Origin: Rhodospirillaceae bacterium
GTDB lineage: Bacteria > Pseudomonadota > Alphaproteobacteria > Rhodospirillales > JABJKH01
Direction of reading: 5' to 3'
NCBI GenBank assembly: GCA_018660465.1
Contig: JABJKH010000079.1
Coordinates: forward strand, 1 to 51,617
DNA: 51,617 nucleotides
A model generated the notes under the pieces. That model was not told where the DNA came from. It saw only the letters and a list, made by a program, of their open reading frames with translations, and did not search any database. Both the position numbers and the translations under genes were made by a program. Shown here one piece after another: positions 8,342-16,512 of the stretch (within the stretch, counting starts at the first letter, position 1; the number at the start of each line of letters is the position of its first letter).

Positions 8342-9121
8342 TTAAACAAATCCGCCATCGACATATAAGGTCTGGCCGGAGATGAAGTCTGAGGCCTCAC
8401 TCGCTAGAAATACGGCCGCGCCCAGCAGGTCACTCGTTTCAACGAAACGACCCAGCATGATCCGTTTCCGAATGCCTTCGAAGCGTGCGGGATCTGCAGC
8501 CATGGTGACTGCTGTGAACGGCGTTTTCGTTGCGGTCGGCCCGATTGAGTTAACACGAATGCCGTCCGGCAGCCATTCGGTTGATAAATTGACCGTCAGT
8601 CGTTCGATGGCGGCCTTTGAAGACGAATAGGCGCTTTTCCCGCGACCCGATGTTTTTCCCCACGCTGAGCCAAGATTAATAATCTTCCCGTATCCTCGTT
8701 CTAACATATAAGGCGCGATCTTTTGACAGCAGAAGAATGTTCCTTTGACGTTGAGGTCATAGAGGTTGTCCCAGTCATCTTCGGTAATTTCCAACATCGG
8801 TTTGGTGAATCCCAATCCGGCATTGTTGACCAAAACCAAAGTTGTATCTTCGTCACCTTTCAACAGGTCACCAACATGGTCTGCGAGCCGGGAAATTTCA
8901 TCGAGATTGGTGACGTCTGTTTGGACTACGTCTGCCTGTCCGCCTGCGTCTACGATGCCAGCCTGAACATCTTTCAATTTATCCATACTTCGAGCTGCTA
9001 AAACGACCCGTGCGCCCAAGGCGGCGTAGGTTTCTGCCATGGATTGGCCAATGCCTTGGCTGGCACCGGTTATAACAATCAAATGATTGTCGAGTGAAAA
9101 TGATGGGAGAGGATCAGGCAT
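8342..9121 (-). CDS. Short-chain dehydrogenase/reductase (SDR)
   Basis: 259-residue classical SDR. The Rossmann motif is TGASQGIG near residue 18, the adenine-binding NNAG is at about 102, the catalytic Ser is in NLGSAWG, the Tyr/Lys pair is in AYSSSKAA, and the C-terminal GQTLYVDGG is typical. The Arg at the end of beta2 (AARSMDKL) suggests NADP preference, but this is inference. Substrates of such SDRs are sugars, polyols, hydroxyacids or acyl chains. It sits between the MFS transporter (9 nt) and the D-2-hydroxyacid dehydrogenase, so it probably acts in the same pathway. Confidence 0.9.
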   Translation of the reverse strand: MPDPLPSFSLDNHLIVITGASQGIGQSMAETYAALGARVVLAARSMDKLKDVQAGIVDAGGQADVVQTDVTNLDEISRLADHVGDLLKGDEDTTLVLVNNAGLGFTKPMLEITEDDWDNLYDLNVKGTFFCCQKIAPYMLERGYGKIINLGSAWGKTSGRGKSAYSSSKAAIERLTVNLSTEWLPDGIRVNSIGPTATKTPFTAVTMAADPARFEGIRKRIMLGRFVETSDLLGAAVFLASEASDFISGQTLYVDGGFV

Positions 9122-9130
9122 GGGGGCTCC

Positions 9131-10345
9131 TTAAATTTTGGATACGTTAAGGGTAGTATCGCTTTTACGCGCCATAAACATGAAAACGACAGCCGTCGCG
9201 GCGGCAAGTGAAACCAGACCGAAAGTTAAAGTATAGCTTCCGATCCAGAAATAAACTGTCGCGAAAATTGCTGGGCCGAATGATACACCACCGAAAACAA
9301 ACGCCAGAGAACCGCCGGTAATAGAGCCAACTTCGTCCGCCTTACATTTCGATGCGATTTCCGCGTAATAAATTCCATTCCAGCCAATGGCAGTGATGGA
9401 GAATACAATACAGAGCAGATACGTCAGATACAGGGGCCATTCAGGTGTTAACTGGGTGACGATCAGGCAAATCACGGTGCTCAGAATACCCATGATGGTC
9501 AGAATCCCCGTTGCTCCCCCAACCAGGTCAGCCACCCACCCCCATCCAAGTCGGGCGAAAACACCTGCGGCGTGCACAGCGGCGAGCAACAATCCTGCAT
9601 CGATCAGTTCAAATCCTGCATCCGTCACCAGCATGGTCACCAAAAACGTCATGAGGCATAGCTGAACCAGGGCCAGACAAAATCCGGCGATGGAGAGCCA
9701 TCTGATGGAGACAGAGCGCCACACCATTCCAATTCCTGTAAATGGATTGATATCGATTGGACTGTCGGATTGGCGGTCACTATCGAATTCTTTGCGAAAT
9801 AACTGCAACATGAGGAACAGGAGAAAGCTGGCGAATGCTCCGGCAATTACCGCTGCCTCCCACCCGTATGTCAGGGCGAGGGGAGGTCCGATAAAACCTG
9901 CTGCTATTCCCCCCAGCGGCACACCAGTTTGTTTAATTGAAAACACTAGGTTCCGGTGTTTGTTATCGGCCATTCGAATGAGGAGATGAGACGCCGCTGG
10001 ATGAATCACCCCGTTAGAGAGTCCAAGCACCACAGATCCCAATATAAACGTAGGTGGCCATCCCGTGATCAGCAATAACACCCCAATGACCGTCCCAAAC
10101 ATGGATCCTTGGCTTGTTCGGCAGGGGCCCCATTTTCGCACGATGGTACCTCCGTAAAGACCGGAAAGCCCTGCGGCCGCGTAAACCAAGCTAATTTGGT
10201 ACCCAATCAGGGAGCGTGGCATGCCAAGGTCAGCTGCCAATTCCGGGCCAATGGCCGTGATGGACAGGACGGTATAAGCCGAAAAAGTCAGCACAAGCGT
10301 CGTCGCTACTACCGCCGCCCAGCCGAGCATTGCTTGCCTGTCCAT
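9131..10345 (-). CDS. MFS transporter (12 TM)
   Basis: 404 residues with about twelve hydrophobic helices and a central cytoplasmic loop rich in charged residues (RKEFDSDRQSDSPIDINP) between the two six-helix halves. Motif-A-like sequence (GLYGGTIVRKWGP) follows TM2. The layout resembles CynX/NimT-type or organic-anion MFS carriers. It lies 33 nt downstream of the GST gene and 9 nt upstream of the SDR gene, so uptake or export of the compound handled by this operon is a reasonable inference. No substrate can be assigned. Confidence 0.88.
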   Translation of the reverse strand: MDRQAMLGWAAVVATTLVLTFSAYTVLSITAIGPELAADLGMPRSLIGYQISLVYAAAGLSGLYGGTIVRKWGPCRTSQGSMFGTVIGVLLLITGWPPTFILGSVVLGLSNGVIHPAASHLLIRMADNKHRNLVFSIKQTGVPLGGIAAGFIGPPLALTYGWEAAVIAGAFASFLLFLMLQLFRKEFDSDRQSDSPIDINPFTGIGMVWRSVSIRWLSIAGFCLALVQLCLMTFLVTMLVTDAGFELIDAGLLLAAVHAAGVFARLGWGWVADLVGGATGILTIMGILSTVICLIVTQLTPEWPLYLTYLLCIVFSITAIGWNGIYYAEIASKCKADEVGSITGGSLAFVFGGVSFGPAIFATVYFWIGSYTLTFGLVSLAAATAVVFMFMARKSDTTLNVSKI

Positions 10346-10378
10346 TAAAACGATCTCTCAGCCTGTATCCAAGTTGAC

Positions 10379-11074
10379 CTAGTTACGTTGGAACTGTTTC
10401 GCACCAAAGAAATTTTCCCGTGCTTCGTCTGTGATGGGGCCACTGCTGACATGCTCAGAAAGGACAGCAAGTCCTGCTTGGACTGCAGGGCGGGCCTCTA
10501 TCGTGTCCATCCATCGTTTCAAATCGGGGAATTTTTCCAACAGGTTATCGCCATATTTTTCGTAACTTCGAACCCACGGGAAGCAGGCCATATCAGCAAT
10601 GGAATAGGTTCCAGCCAGAAATTCAGCGTCTGCTAATCTGCGATCCATCACCCCGTATAGCCGCTCGGCCTCGTTCGAATAACGTTCGACGGCATAGTCA
10701 ATTTTGTCTGGCGCATATTTGCGGAAGTGGTTGGCTTGACCAAACATGGGGCCAACTCCACCCATTTGGAACATCAGCCATTGAATGACGGCGTAGCGAT
10801 CTTGCGGTTCTGTTGGCATGAACTTGCCGGTTCTTTCGGCTAGGTACATCAGGATCGCGCCAGACTCAAACAATGAAAGCGTCTCTCCACCCGGACCATC
10901 TGGATCAACAATTGCTGGAATTCTGTTGTTGGGGCTGATTTCCAAAAAATCAGATTCGAATTGATCACCCGCGAGGATGTTTATCGCGTGCACATTGTAG
11001 GGCAGGTCGACTTCTTCCAACATAATTGACGCTTTAAAGCCATTGGGAGTCGGCCACGTATACAGATCAATCAT
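10379..11074 (-). CDS. yfcG: Glutathione S-transferase, YfcG-like (nu class)
   Basis: 231 residues. The N-terminal thioredoxin-fold domain starts IDLYTWPTPNGFKASIMLEE, with the TPNG motif that replaces a catalytic Tyr/Ser in YfcG-type enzymes. NNRIPAIVD (cis-Pro) and LFESGAILMYLAE follow, then a helical C-terminal domain with YSIADMACFPWV. E. coli YfcG has disulfide-bond reductase activity toward small disulfides and binds glutathione. It is the first gene of the minus-strand run GST-MFS-SDR-D-2-hydroxyacid dehydrogenase. A role in handling a glutathione adduct or thiol is possible but not shown. Confidence 0.9.
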   Translation of the reverse strand: MIDLYTWPTPNGFKASIMLEEVDLPYNVHAINILAGDQFESDFLEISPNNRIPAIVDPDGPGGETLSLFESGAILMYLAERTGKFMPTEPQDRYAVIQWLMFQMGGVGPMFGQANHFRKYAPDKIDYAVERYSNEAERLYGVMDRRLADAEFLAGTYSIADMACFPWVRSYEKYGDNLLEKFPDLKRWMDTIEARPAVQAGLAVLSEHVSSGPITDEARENFFGAKQFQRN

Positions 11075-11161
11075 TCGTTTATTCCTTATTCTTGAACCTA
11101 ATCTTCTTGTTCATCACACGCCTGGGTCTTAGAACCTCATCTCAGAAATGGAGACAAGAAA

Positions 11162-11398
11162 ATGGCCGAACAACTACTGCACCTGGTTTTTGGTGGCGAG
11201 GTAAACGATACCCAGGGGGGTGAGTTCTCCGACTTAGACAAGCTCGATATTGTTGGAATTTACCCGAATTACAAGGCCGCATTTGCGGCATGGCAGGGTA
11301 AGAGCCAAGCAAACGTGGACAATGCGTCTATGAAATATGTGGTTGTGCACATGCACCGTCTGCTAGATCCAGAAACCGGTAAAGAATACAATAGCTGA
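11162..11398 (+). CDS. DUF4170 small protein
   Basis: 78-residue conserved protein of the DUF4170 type. It contains HLVFGGEV, a short acidic linker, VGIYPNYKAAFAAWQGKSQANVD and the C-terminal YVVVHMHRLLDPE. Small proteins of this kind are widespread in alphaproteobacteria and have no assigned function. No signal peptide or membrane segment is seen. It is divergent from the GST gene and convergent with sthA, whose stop lies 4 nt downstream. Confidence 0.82.
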   Translation: MAEQLLHLVFGGEVNDTQGGEFSDLDKLDIVGIYPNYKAAFAAWQGKSQANVDNASMKYVVVHMHRLLDPETGKEYNS

Positions 11399-11402
11399 CG
11401 CG

Positions 11403-12803
11403 CTACCCTAAGCGGTTAATTCCGTCGAACGCAGCTGTTTTGTAACATTCGGCAAGGGTTGGGTAGTTAAAGACGGTGTTAATGAAGAATTCCATGGTTC
11501 CCCCCAAAGCCATAACCGCTTGGCCGATGTGGATGAGATCACAGGCACCTTCTCCCAAGATATGGACACCGAGTATCTTGTGGGTTTCCGGATCAAATAA
11601 AATTTTCAACAGGCCCGTAGAATCGCCGGTAATCTGGCCACGGGCGATTTCATTGAATGCCGCCCTGCCGACTTCATAAGCGATCCCCGCTTCTGTCAGT
11701 TCCTCTTCGTTCCTTCCGACAGTTGAGATTTCAGGAACTGTATAAATTCCGTAGGGGAAGATTTCTTGGACGCTTTCTGTCCCTTCGCCAAAGGCATGAA
11801 GAACAGCCATCCTACCTTGCTCCATCGACGTGGACGCGAGGCTAGGGAAGCCGATCACATCACCAACCGCATAAATTTTGGGATCCTCAGTCTGGTAAAA
11901 TTCGTTCACTTTAATTTTGCCCCGGGGGTCTGGAGTAATACTGGTGTTTTCCAGTCCCAGATTGGCCGTCGCACCAACGCGTCCAACACTGTACAGGGCG
12001 GCCTCGGTAACGATCTGCTTGCCGCTCTTGAGACTGATGCGAACATGTTCACCGCGGTCATCCTCGAACGGTTCAATTCCACTGACTTCTTCGCCAAGGC
12101 GCATGGTTCCGCGGTTTTGGCGCAATTGATAAATTAGGGCGTCGGTAATTTCGCTATCAACAAAGCTCAAAAGTTTTGTCCGCAGATCGATCAATGTCAC
12201 CCGAACCCCAAGAATGGCAAAAATGGTCGCGTATTCACTGCCGATGACCCCGGCACCAACAACGGCCATAGATTTTGGAATCTTTTTCAGGGTCAGAATG
12301 TCATCACTGGTGAAGATTCGTTGACCATCAAAAGGGATGTGTTCGTCTTTAGCAGTATCGGTGCCAACAGCAATGATAACATTTTCGGCCGTTACTTCCT
12401 GACGGTGACCGGTTCCATCCATCAGACGAATGGTGTGCGGGTCCGCGAAAGTGCCCATGCAGGACAACATTTCAACGCCATTTCGTTGCAACTGATGGCG
12501 AACAACATCGATCTCATTTCTAATGACGTGATTGGTTCGAAAATGCAAATCGCGCATGGTGATGTTCTGTTGCACGGTGTAGGACGCACCATAGACATTT
12601 CGCTCTCCATAACCGGATAAATGCATGGCCGCTTCGCGCATGGTTTTTGAAGGGATGGTACCCGTGTTTATACACACGCCGCCGACAACGTCCTGGTATT
12701 CAGCTAAGGCACACCGTTTTCCCAGCTTGGCGGCTTGGATTGCGGCACGTTGCCCACCGGGGCCAGAACCAATAACAAACAGGTCGTAGTCGAAATCACT
12801 CAT
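11403..12803 (-). CDS. sthA: Soluble (Si-specific) pyridine nucleotide transhydrogenase
   Basis: FAD enzyme that transfers hydride between NADPH and NAD+. The 466-residue product equals the family length. Visible are the FAD motif IGSGPGGQRAAIQAAKLG, the region GGVCINTGTIPSKT, the NAD motif VVGAGVIGSEYA, YAVGDVIGFPSLAS and the dimerisation domain. The redox pair of other disulfide oxidoreductases is reduced to one Cys (C-I-N-T-G-T), as in SthA, which argues against lipoamide dehydrogenase or glutathione reductase. I took the ATG at 12803 with AAGGG upstream, rather than the TTG three codons earlier. It would balance NADPH in a cell with several NAD(P)-linked enzymes nearby. Confidence 0.9.
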   Translation of the reverse strand: MSDFDYDLFVIGSGPGGQRAAIQAAKLGKRCALAEYQDVVGGVCINTGTIPSKTMREAAMHLSGYGERNVYGASYTVQQNITMRDLHFRTNHVIRNEIDVVRHQLQRNGVEMLSCMGTFADPHTIRLMDGTGHRQEVTAENVIIAVGTDTAKDEHIPFDGQRIFTSDDILTLKKIPKSMAVVGAGVIGSEYATIFAILGVRVTLIDLRTKLLSFVDSEITDALIYQLRQNRGTMRLGEEVSGIEPFEDDRGEHVRISLKSGKQIVTEAALYSVGRVGATANLGLENTSITPDPRGKIKVNEFYQTEDPKIYAVGDVIGFPSLASTSMEQGRMAVLHAFGEGTESVQEIFPYGIYTVPEISTVGRNEEELTEAGIAYEVGRAAFNEIARGQITGDSTGLLKILFDPETHKILGVHILGEGACDLIHIGQAVMALGGTMEFFINTVFNYPTLAECYKTAAFDGINRLG

Positions 12804-12919
12804 CTGTCGCAACCCTTTATAGAAGATACGATGGCACGATAACCATTTGTGGCTATGGAACGCGATCTAGGTAAAGAATTCATTACCAGGTGCTATATGG
12901 GGGCAATGATAAATAATGC

Positions 12920-13330
12920 TCAGAGGTCTTCAGGGGAGGGGCCTTTAATATCAATTGTCCGGTTAGCTTTGCGAACTTCATTCACCGCATTGTCAAAGAA
13001 ATTATCCAGCTTGCCCCGCATATCATCCGATAGAGTCAGGAGTTTGGACCGCGCATCCTCTGGATTATCCATTTCAACCAGCAACTCATACGACAAAGCC
13101 GACTCGACATATTTACCTGCGGTGTGGGCGCTCTTAATCGCTTTCATAAACCCTAATGCATCGGTTTTCCGGACCGGCCCCTTTTGGCGCCAAATACCTG
13201 TGAGCAAGTCCCAATAAGCCGCAGAATAAAATTCGGTATTACCTTCAAATATCTCAACCCACCCCATGCCGATCTTATCGGTCATGATCAGATACTCGCG
13301 GCGTTGCTCATCATTATATTTCACTGTCAT
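12920..13330 (-). CDS. Hypothetical protein, possible winged-helix DNA-binding fold
   Basis: 136 residues, no assigned family. The core reads as a helix-turn-helix with wing: YWDLLTGIWRQKGPVRKTDAL, then MKAIKSAHTAGKYVESALSYELLVE, then a loop DNPEDARSKLLTLS resembling the MarR-family wing (D-x-R-S-K). The last third is helical (LDNFFDNAVNEVRKANR). The C-terminus (IKGPSPEDL) looks conserved. The MarR-like reading is my inference from pattern alone. It stands alone on the minus strand, between sthA (same strand, upstream end 116 nt away) and the divergent lipoprotein gene. Confidence 0.65.
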   Translation of the reverse strand: MTVKYNDEQRREYLIMTDKIGMGWVEIFEGNTEFYSAAYWDLLTGIWRQKGPVRKTDALGFMKAIKSAHTAGKYVESALSYELLVEMDNPEDARSKLLTLSDDMRGKLDNFFDNAVNEVRKANRTIDIKGPSPEDL

Positions 13331-13526
13331 CGGTTCCGGCTGTTAAGGCTGATGATGGTTAAGAACATGCATTATTCAATTCTAATTTACAATTAAAATC
13401 CTAATTAAATATGACTTTGTCTCGTTTATAACATTAAGATTATGGGCCAGACCTCTTCAATTATGTGTCAAAACGTCAATAAAATAGCCAATTATCGGCA
13501 TTGGTGAATAAAAACAAAATTCGATA

Positions 13527-13555
13527 TTGACATTAAAATTATATGTAATTATAAA
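13527..13555 (+). promoter_or_regulatory. Strong sigma-70-like promoter of the lipoprotein gene
   Basis: Perfect TTGACA (13527-13532), 17-nt AT-rich spacer, TATAAA (13550-13555). It lies in a ~170-nt very AT-rich stretch. Transcription would begin near 13562, leaving a ~65-nt leader before the lipoprotein ATG at 13627, which has AGGAG 8 nt upstream. Confidence 0.75.
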
Positions 13556-13626
13556 TATAAAAATAATCAATGAGCAAAGCTCAAGCGGTCGGGGGAGACC
13601 AAAATTGTTCGATAGGAGAATCGCCC

Positions 13627-14103
13627 ATGAAGTCCCCTAAACTTGCTCTTATTGTTATCACCACTCTTTTTCTTTCGGCCTGCCAAACAAATGGCGTAGG
13701 TCCAAAGCAACAATTTGGAACCCTTGCCGGGGCTGGTTTGGGAGCATTGGCCGGTGCCAATATGGGCAAAGGCCGAGGCCGGCTTGCAACTGTCGCCCTA
13801 GGTGCTTTAGGTGGCGCTTATCTTGGCAGTGAAATCGGCCGTTCTCTTGATAGAGCTGATCGTAGGCGGGCCCGACGGGCGTATGCACGGGCCATGTCTG
13901 CGCCTGTAGGACAGCGGATCGCTTGGAACAATCCTAATTCACGAAATTTTGGATCCTATGAAACGACCCGCGAAGGTCGCGACCGCGCATCTGGTGCTTA
14001 CTGCCGGGAGTACAAATCCACAATTAATGTTGGTGGATGGGATGAATACAGTGTGGGAACAGCCTGCCGTCAGCCTGACGGAACGTGGAGAATCATTTCT
14101 TAG
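13627..14103 (+). CDS. Glycine-zipper lipoprotein, 17 kDa surface antigen-like
   Basis: 158 residues. The signal peptide ends in the lipobox LSAC (Cys near residue 19), so the protein should be lipidated and reach the outer membrane. Residues 30-75 form a glycine zipper (GTLAGAGLGALAGANMG, ALGALGGAYLGSEIG), as in Rickettsia 17 kDa antigen and RT0821/Lpp0805 family proteins. The C-terminal domain has GAYCREYKSTI and a late GTACRQPDGTWRII with two cysteines. I chose ATG 13627 over the in-frame ATG at 13570 because only 13627 has a good ribosome site and starts a proper signal peptide. Its stop overlaps the convergent DUF4169 gene by 4 nt. Confidence 0.88.
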   Translation: MKSPKLALIVITTLFLSACQTNGVGPKQQFGTLAGAGLGALAGANMGKGRGRLATVALGALGGAYLGSEIGRSLDRADRRRARRAYARAMSAPVGQRIAWNNPNSRNFGSYETTREGRDRASGAYCREYKSTINVGGWDEYSVGTACRQPDGTWRIIS

Positions 14104-14294
14104 TCGTCTTTGGAAGGGGTGTTTTTGAGTGCCTTTCCATCGAGTTCCCGCTGGTCCCGACGAACCGATTTTTCAGCAATTTGCTTGTTCGCTTTGGATT
14201 GGCCGTGAGTAATTCGATTGCGAGAAGCCCGAGCCTTTTTTTCTACTCGGGACTTTTGCTTCCGGACTTTGTTGAGATTTACGATCTGTCCCAC
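14100..14294 (-). CDS. DUF4169 small basic protein
   Basis: 64 residues from a GTG at 14294. The pattern GQIVNLNKVRKQKSRVEKKARASRNRI, then SKANKQIAEKSVRRDQRELDGKAL, matches the short DUF4169 proteins of alphaproteobacteria. These begin IVNLR-x-x-R-K, are highly basic and helical, and have no known role. An earlier in-frame ATG (14339) would overlap thrH by 41 nt and add residues outside the family pattern. It follows thrH by 4 nt, so it is probably cotranscribed. Confidence 0.7.
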   Translation of the reverse strand: MGQIVNLNKVRKQKSRVEKKARASRNRITHGQSKANKQIAEKSVRRDQRELDGKALKNTPSKDD

Positions 14295-14298
14295 AGGA

Positions 14299-14916
14299 TT
14301 ATTCCCCGGTGACTGCCTCACCAGCTTTAATAAACGCACTTTCTAAATCACTGTACTCTGTAAGTACCGGGAATTGGGGAAATTCGTCGACGACGTTCTC
14401 TGGGGCCCGGAACAGGAACCCGTGATTGGCTTCACCCAACATGGCCGTGTCGTTATAGGAATCCCCCGCCGCAAACACCGTGTAGTTCAGGTTATGAAAG
14501 GCGATAACCGCTTGGCGTTTATGGTCGCGAAGGCGAAGGTTGTAGTCGCTCACATTTCCCGTTTCATCAATGGTCAAACGATGACAGAACAGCGTTGGCC
14601 ACCCAAGCTTGCGCATTAAAGGCTGGGCGAATTCGTAAAAGGTGTCAGACAAGATCACCAATTGAAATTTAGAGCGAATTGAATTGAGGAACTCATGGGC
14701 ACCGTCCATCGGTGACATATCGTCGATGACCTTTTGAATGTCGGCCATTTTGAGGTTGTTGCGCTGGAGAATATCCAACCGTCCACGCATCAGTTCGTCG
14801 TAATCTGGGATATCGCGTGTCGTCGCTTTTAATTCATCAATGCCGGTGAGTTCGGCAAATTCAATCCAGATTTCCGGGACCAGAACTCCTTCGAGATCAA
14901 GGCAGACCATTTGCAT
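14299..14916 (-). CDS. thrH: ThrH: phosphoserine phosphatase/homoserine phosphotransferase
   Basis: HAD-superfamily enzyme of 205 residues, the length of Pseudomonas ThrH. Motif I is DLEGVL near residues 7-12 (Glu in place of the second Asp, as in ThrH), motif II is VILSDT, motif III is the Lys of DHKRQAV, and motif IV is AAGDSYNDTAML. ThrH dephosphorylates phosphoserine and can transfer phosphate to homoserine, linking serine and threonine metabolism. The ATG at 14916 begins directly MQMVCLDLEG. The DUF4169 gene follows by 4 nt. Confidence 0.9.
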   Translation of the reverse strand: MQMVCLDLEGVLVPEIWIEFAELTGIDELKATTRDIPDYDELMRGRLDILQRNNLKMADIQKVIDDMSPMDGAHEFLNSIRSKFQLVILSDTFYEFAQPLMRKLGWPTLFCHRLTIDETGNVSDYNLRLRDHKRQAVIAFHNLNYTVFAAGDSYNDTAMLGEANHGFLFRAPENVVDEFPQFPVLTEYSDLESAFIKAGEAVTGE

Positions 14917-14998
14917 AGATAGCTTCTCCGCAGTTGTGCTTAGTTGTTTCGCGCAAGGAAACTACCGTCCGTTCCCAAAAACGGCAATCCACAAGTTT

Positions 14999-15652
14999 TT
15001 AAAGGTCTATATATTTTCGGATTTCGATGAAGACGTCTTGGAACATTTGTTCCGTCAGGCGATTTGTATTCGTGTTGTAACGCGAACAGTGATAGCTGTC
15101 GAACAACATGACCCCATCTGGCAAGACATGACGCGCCCCATGGCCGAAAGGGTAATCCTTTTTACGCACATCTAGGTTTCTTAAAACCGCACCATGGGCA
15201 ACAGTGCCAAGAGCAAGGATTGCTTTTAAATTTGTCAGCGCCGTGATTTCGGCACTTAAGAATTTTCCGCAGGCGCCGATTTCTTGCGCGACGACCTTAT
15301 TTTGAGGAGGTGCACACCGCACCGCATTGGTGATTTGGGTGCTGTTCAAAACCAACCCATCGTCTGCGTGGGCACCGTAGGTCCCCGTTGCAAAACCCAA
15401 GGAGGTGAGGGTGCTATAAAGCAGATCTCCCGCATAATCACCGGTGAAGGGTCGACCGGACCAATTAGCTCCCTTTAATCCCGGCGCTAATCCAACAATT
15501 AAAAACACTGCATTGGGGCTACCAAAAGAAGGCACAGGTGCGTTAAAAAAGTCGGGGTATTTTTCTTTGTTGCCAGACCGGTACGCGACAAGCCTTGGGC
15601 ACAAGACACAGCCAGAAGCAGGCTCGGAAAAACCGTCGAGAGAGTCGTTCAA
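14999..15652 (-). CDS. Uracil-DNA glycosylase, family 4/5-like
   Basis: 217 residues with the Fe-S cysteine pair CVLCPRLV near residue 15, motif A LIVGLAPGLKGAN followed by GRPFTGDYAGDLLY, further cysteines (VRCAPP, GACGKF), ILALGTVAH and motif B DSYHCSRYN. The GLAPG...GRPFTGD arrangement is that of UDGb (family 5), which removes uracil and related lesions from DNA for base-excision repair. The start is TTG at 15652, which places the Cys pair at the usual distance from the N-terminus; no better start is in frame. The NYN gene ends 28 nt upstream. Confidence 0.87.
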   Translation of the reverse strand: MNDSLDGFSEPASGCVLCPRLVAYRSGNKEKYPDFFNAPVPSFGSPNAVFLIVGLAPGLKGANWSGRPFTGDYAGDLLYSTLTSLGFATGTYGAHADDGLVLNSTQITNAVRCAPPQNKVVAQEIGACGKFLSAEITALTNLKAILALGTVAHGAVLRNLDVRKKDYPFGHGARHVLPDGVMLFDSYHCSRYNTNTNRLTEQMFQDVFIEIRKYIDL

Positions 15653-15680
15653 GGGTCCCGTTGTCCTGATAATTAGATAA

Positions 15681-16334
15681 CTAAGCGGTCTCTAAATAGG
15701 CCTGAGGATCGCTAATTGCGGAATTCTCATCATCGTCCTCGTCAATTTCATCGAGGTCTTCAGCAACAATTTGTTCCGGAGGTTGTTGAACGTGAGATTG
15801 CTGCCCGCCGACACGCGTAATCTCATCTTTTAAATCGGTCAGCTCAATAAAGTTATCCGCCTGACGCCGCAGTTCATCGGCCGCCATTGGTGGCTGAGAC
15901 TTCAAAGTGCTGACAATTGACACGCGTACACCCCGCGATTGAACGGCTTCAACAAGCCGTCTGAAATCGCCATCACCGGAAAATATTACGACGTGATCCA
16001 GGCTGGCGCTCAATTCAAGGACATCGACAGCAAGTTCGATATCCATGTTTCCTTTGATCTTGCGTCGGCCCGTCGCATCGGTGAATTCTTTGGCTGGCTT
16101 GGTAACCACGTTGTAGCCATTGTAATCCAACCAATCCACAAGCGGTCGAATTGGCGAATATTCCTGCTCGTCCAACAAGGCGGTGTAATAGTAGGCTCGA
16201 ACCAAATTAGCTTGATTGGAAAAATACTGATGAAGCCGTTTGTAATCGATATCAAAGCCCAATGCCCGGGCTGACGCGTAAAGGTTAGATCCATCAATAA
16301 AAAGTCCAACGCGTTCTGCGGGATAAAAAGGCAT
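15681..16334 (-). CDS. NYN (LabA/PIN-like) domain protein
   Basis: 217 residues. The PIN-fold NYN domain covers residues 8-165: GLFIDGSNLYASARALG (first Asp), KGNMDIELAVDVLEL (Asp), VVIFSGDGDFRRLVEAVQSRG (two Asp), giving the four-acid metal site expected of a ribonuclease. LabA/DUF88 relatives bind or cut RNA. The C-terminus is an acidic, probably disordered tail (EDLDEIDEDDDEN). It lies upstream of the UDG gene on the same strand and is divergent from folK. The cellular role is unknown. Confidence 0.9.
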   Translation of the reverse strand: MPFYPAERVGLFIDGSNLYASARALGFDIDYKRLHQYFSNQANLVRAYYYTALLDEQEYSPIRPLVDWLDYNGYNVVTKPAKEFTDATGRRKIKGNMDIELAVDVLELSASLDHVVIFSGDGDFRRLVEAVQSRGVRVSIVSTLKSQPPMAADELRRQADNFIELTDLKDEITRVGGQQSHVQQPPEQIVAEDLDEIDEDDDENSAISDPQAYLETA

Positions 16335-16385
16335 AATAGTGTCCTCAAAATTTCAATGTGTTAAAATGGTGTCGAGTAGTTTTTT

Positions 16386-16397
16386 TTACTATAGTAA
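16386..16397. repeat. 12-bp perfect palindrome between NYN gene and folK
   Basis: TTACTATAGTAA is fully self-complementary and lies in the 178-bp divergent gap, preceded by a run of T. It could be an operator for either gene, but short AT-rich palindromes also arise by chance. Confidence 0.35.
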
Positions 16398-16512
16398 TAA
16401 GATAAATAATGTGCCCGGTTCCCCTCAAAACCTTGCATCACCTAATCACTACGCAGCTGTATAGTTAGCCCTCATTATACATATATTCAAGTAAACTGGG
16501 TAATTATTTCGA

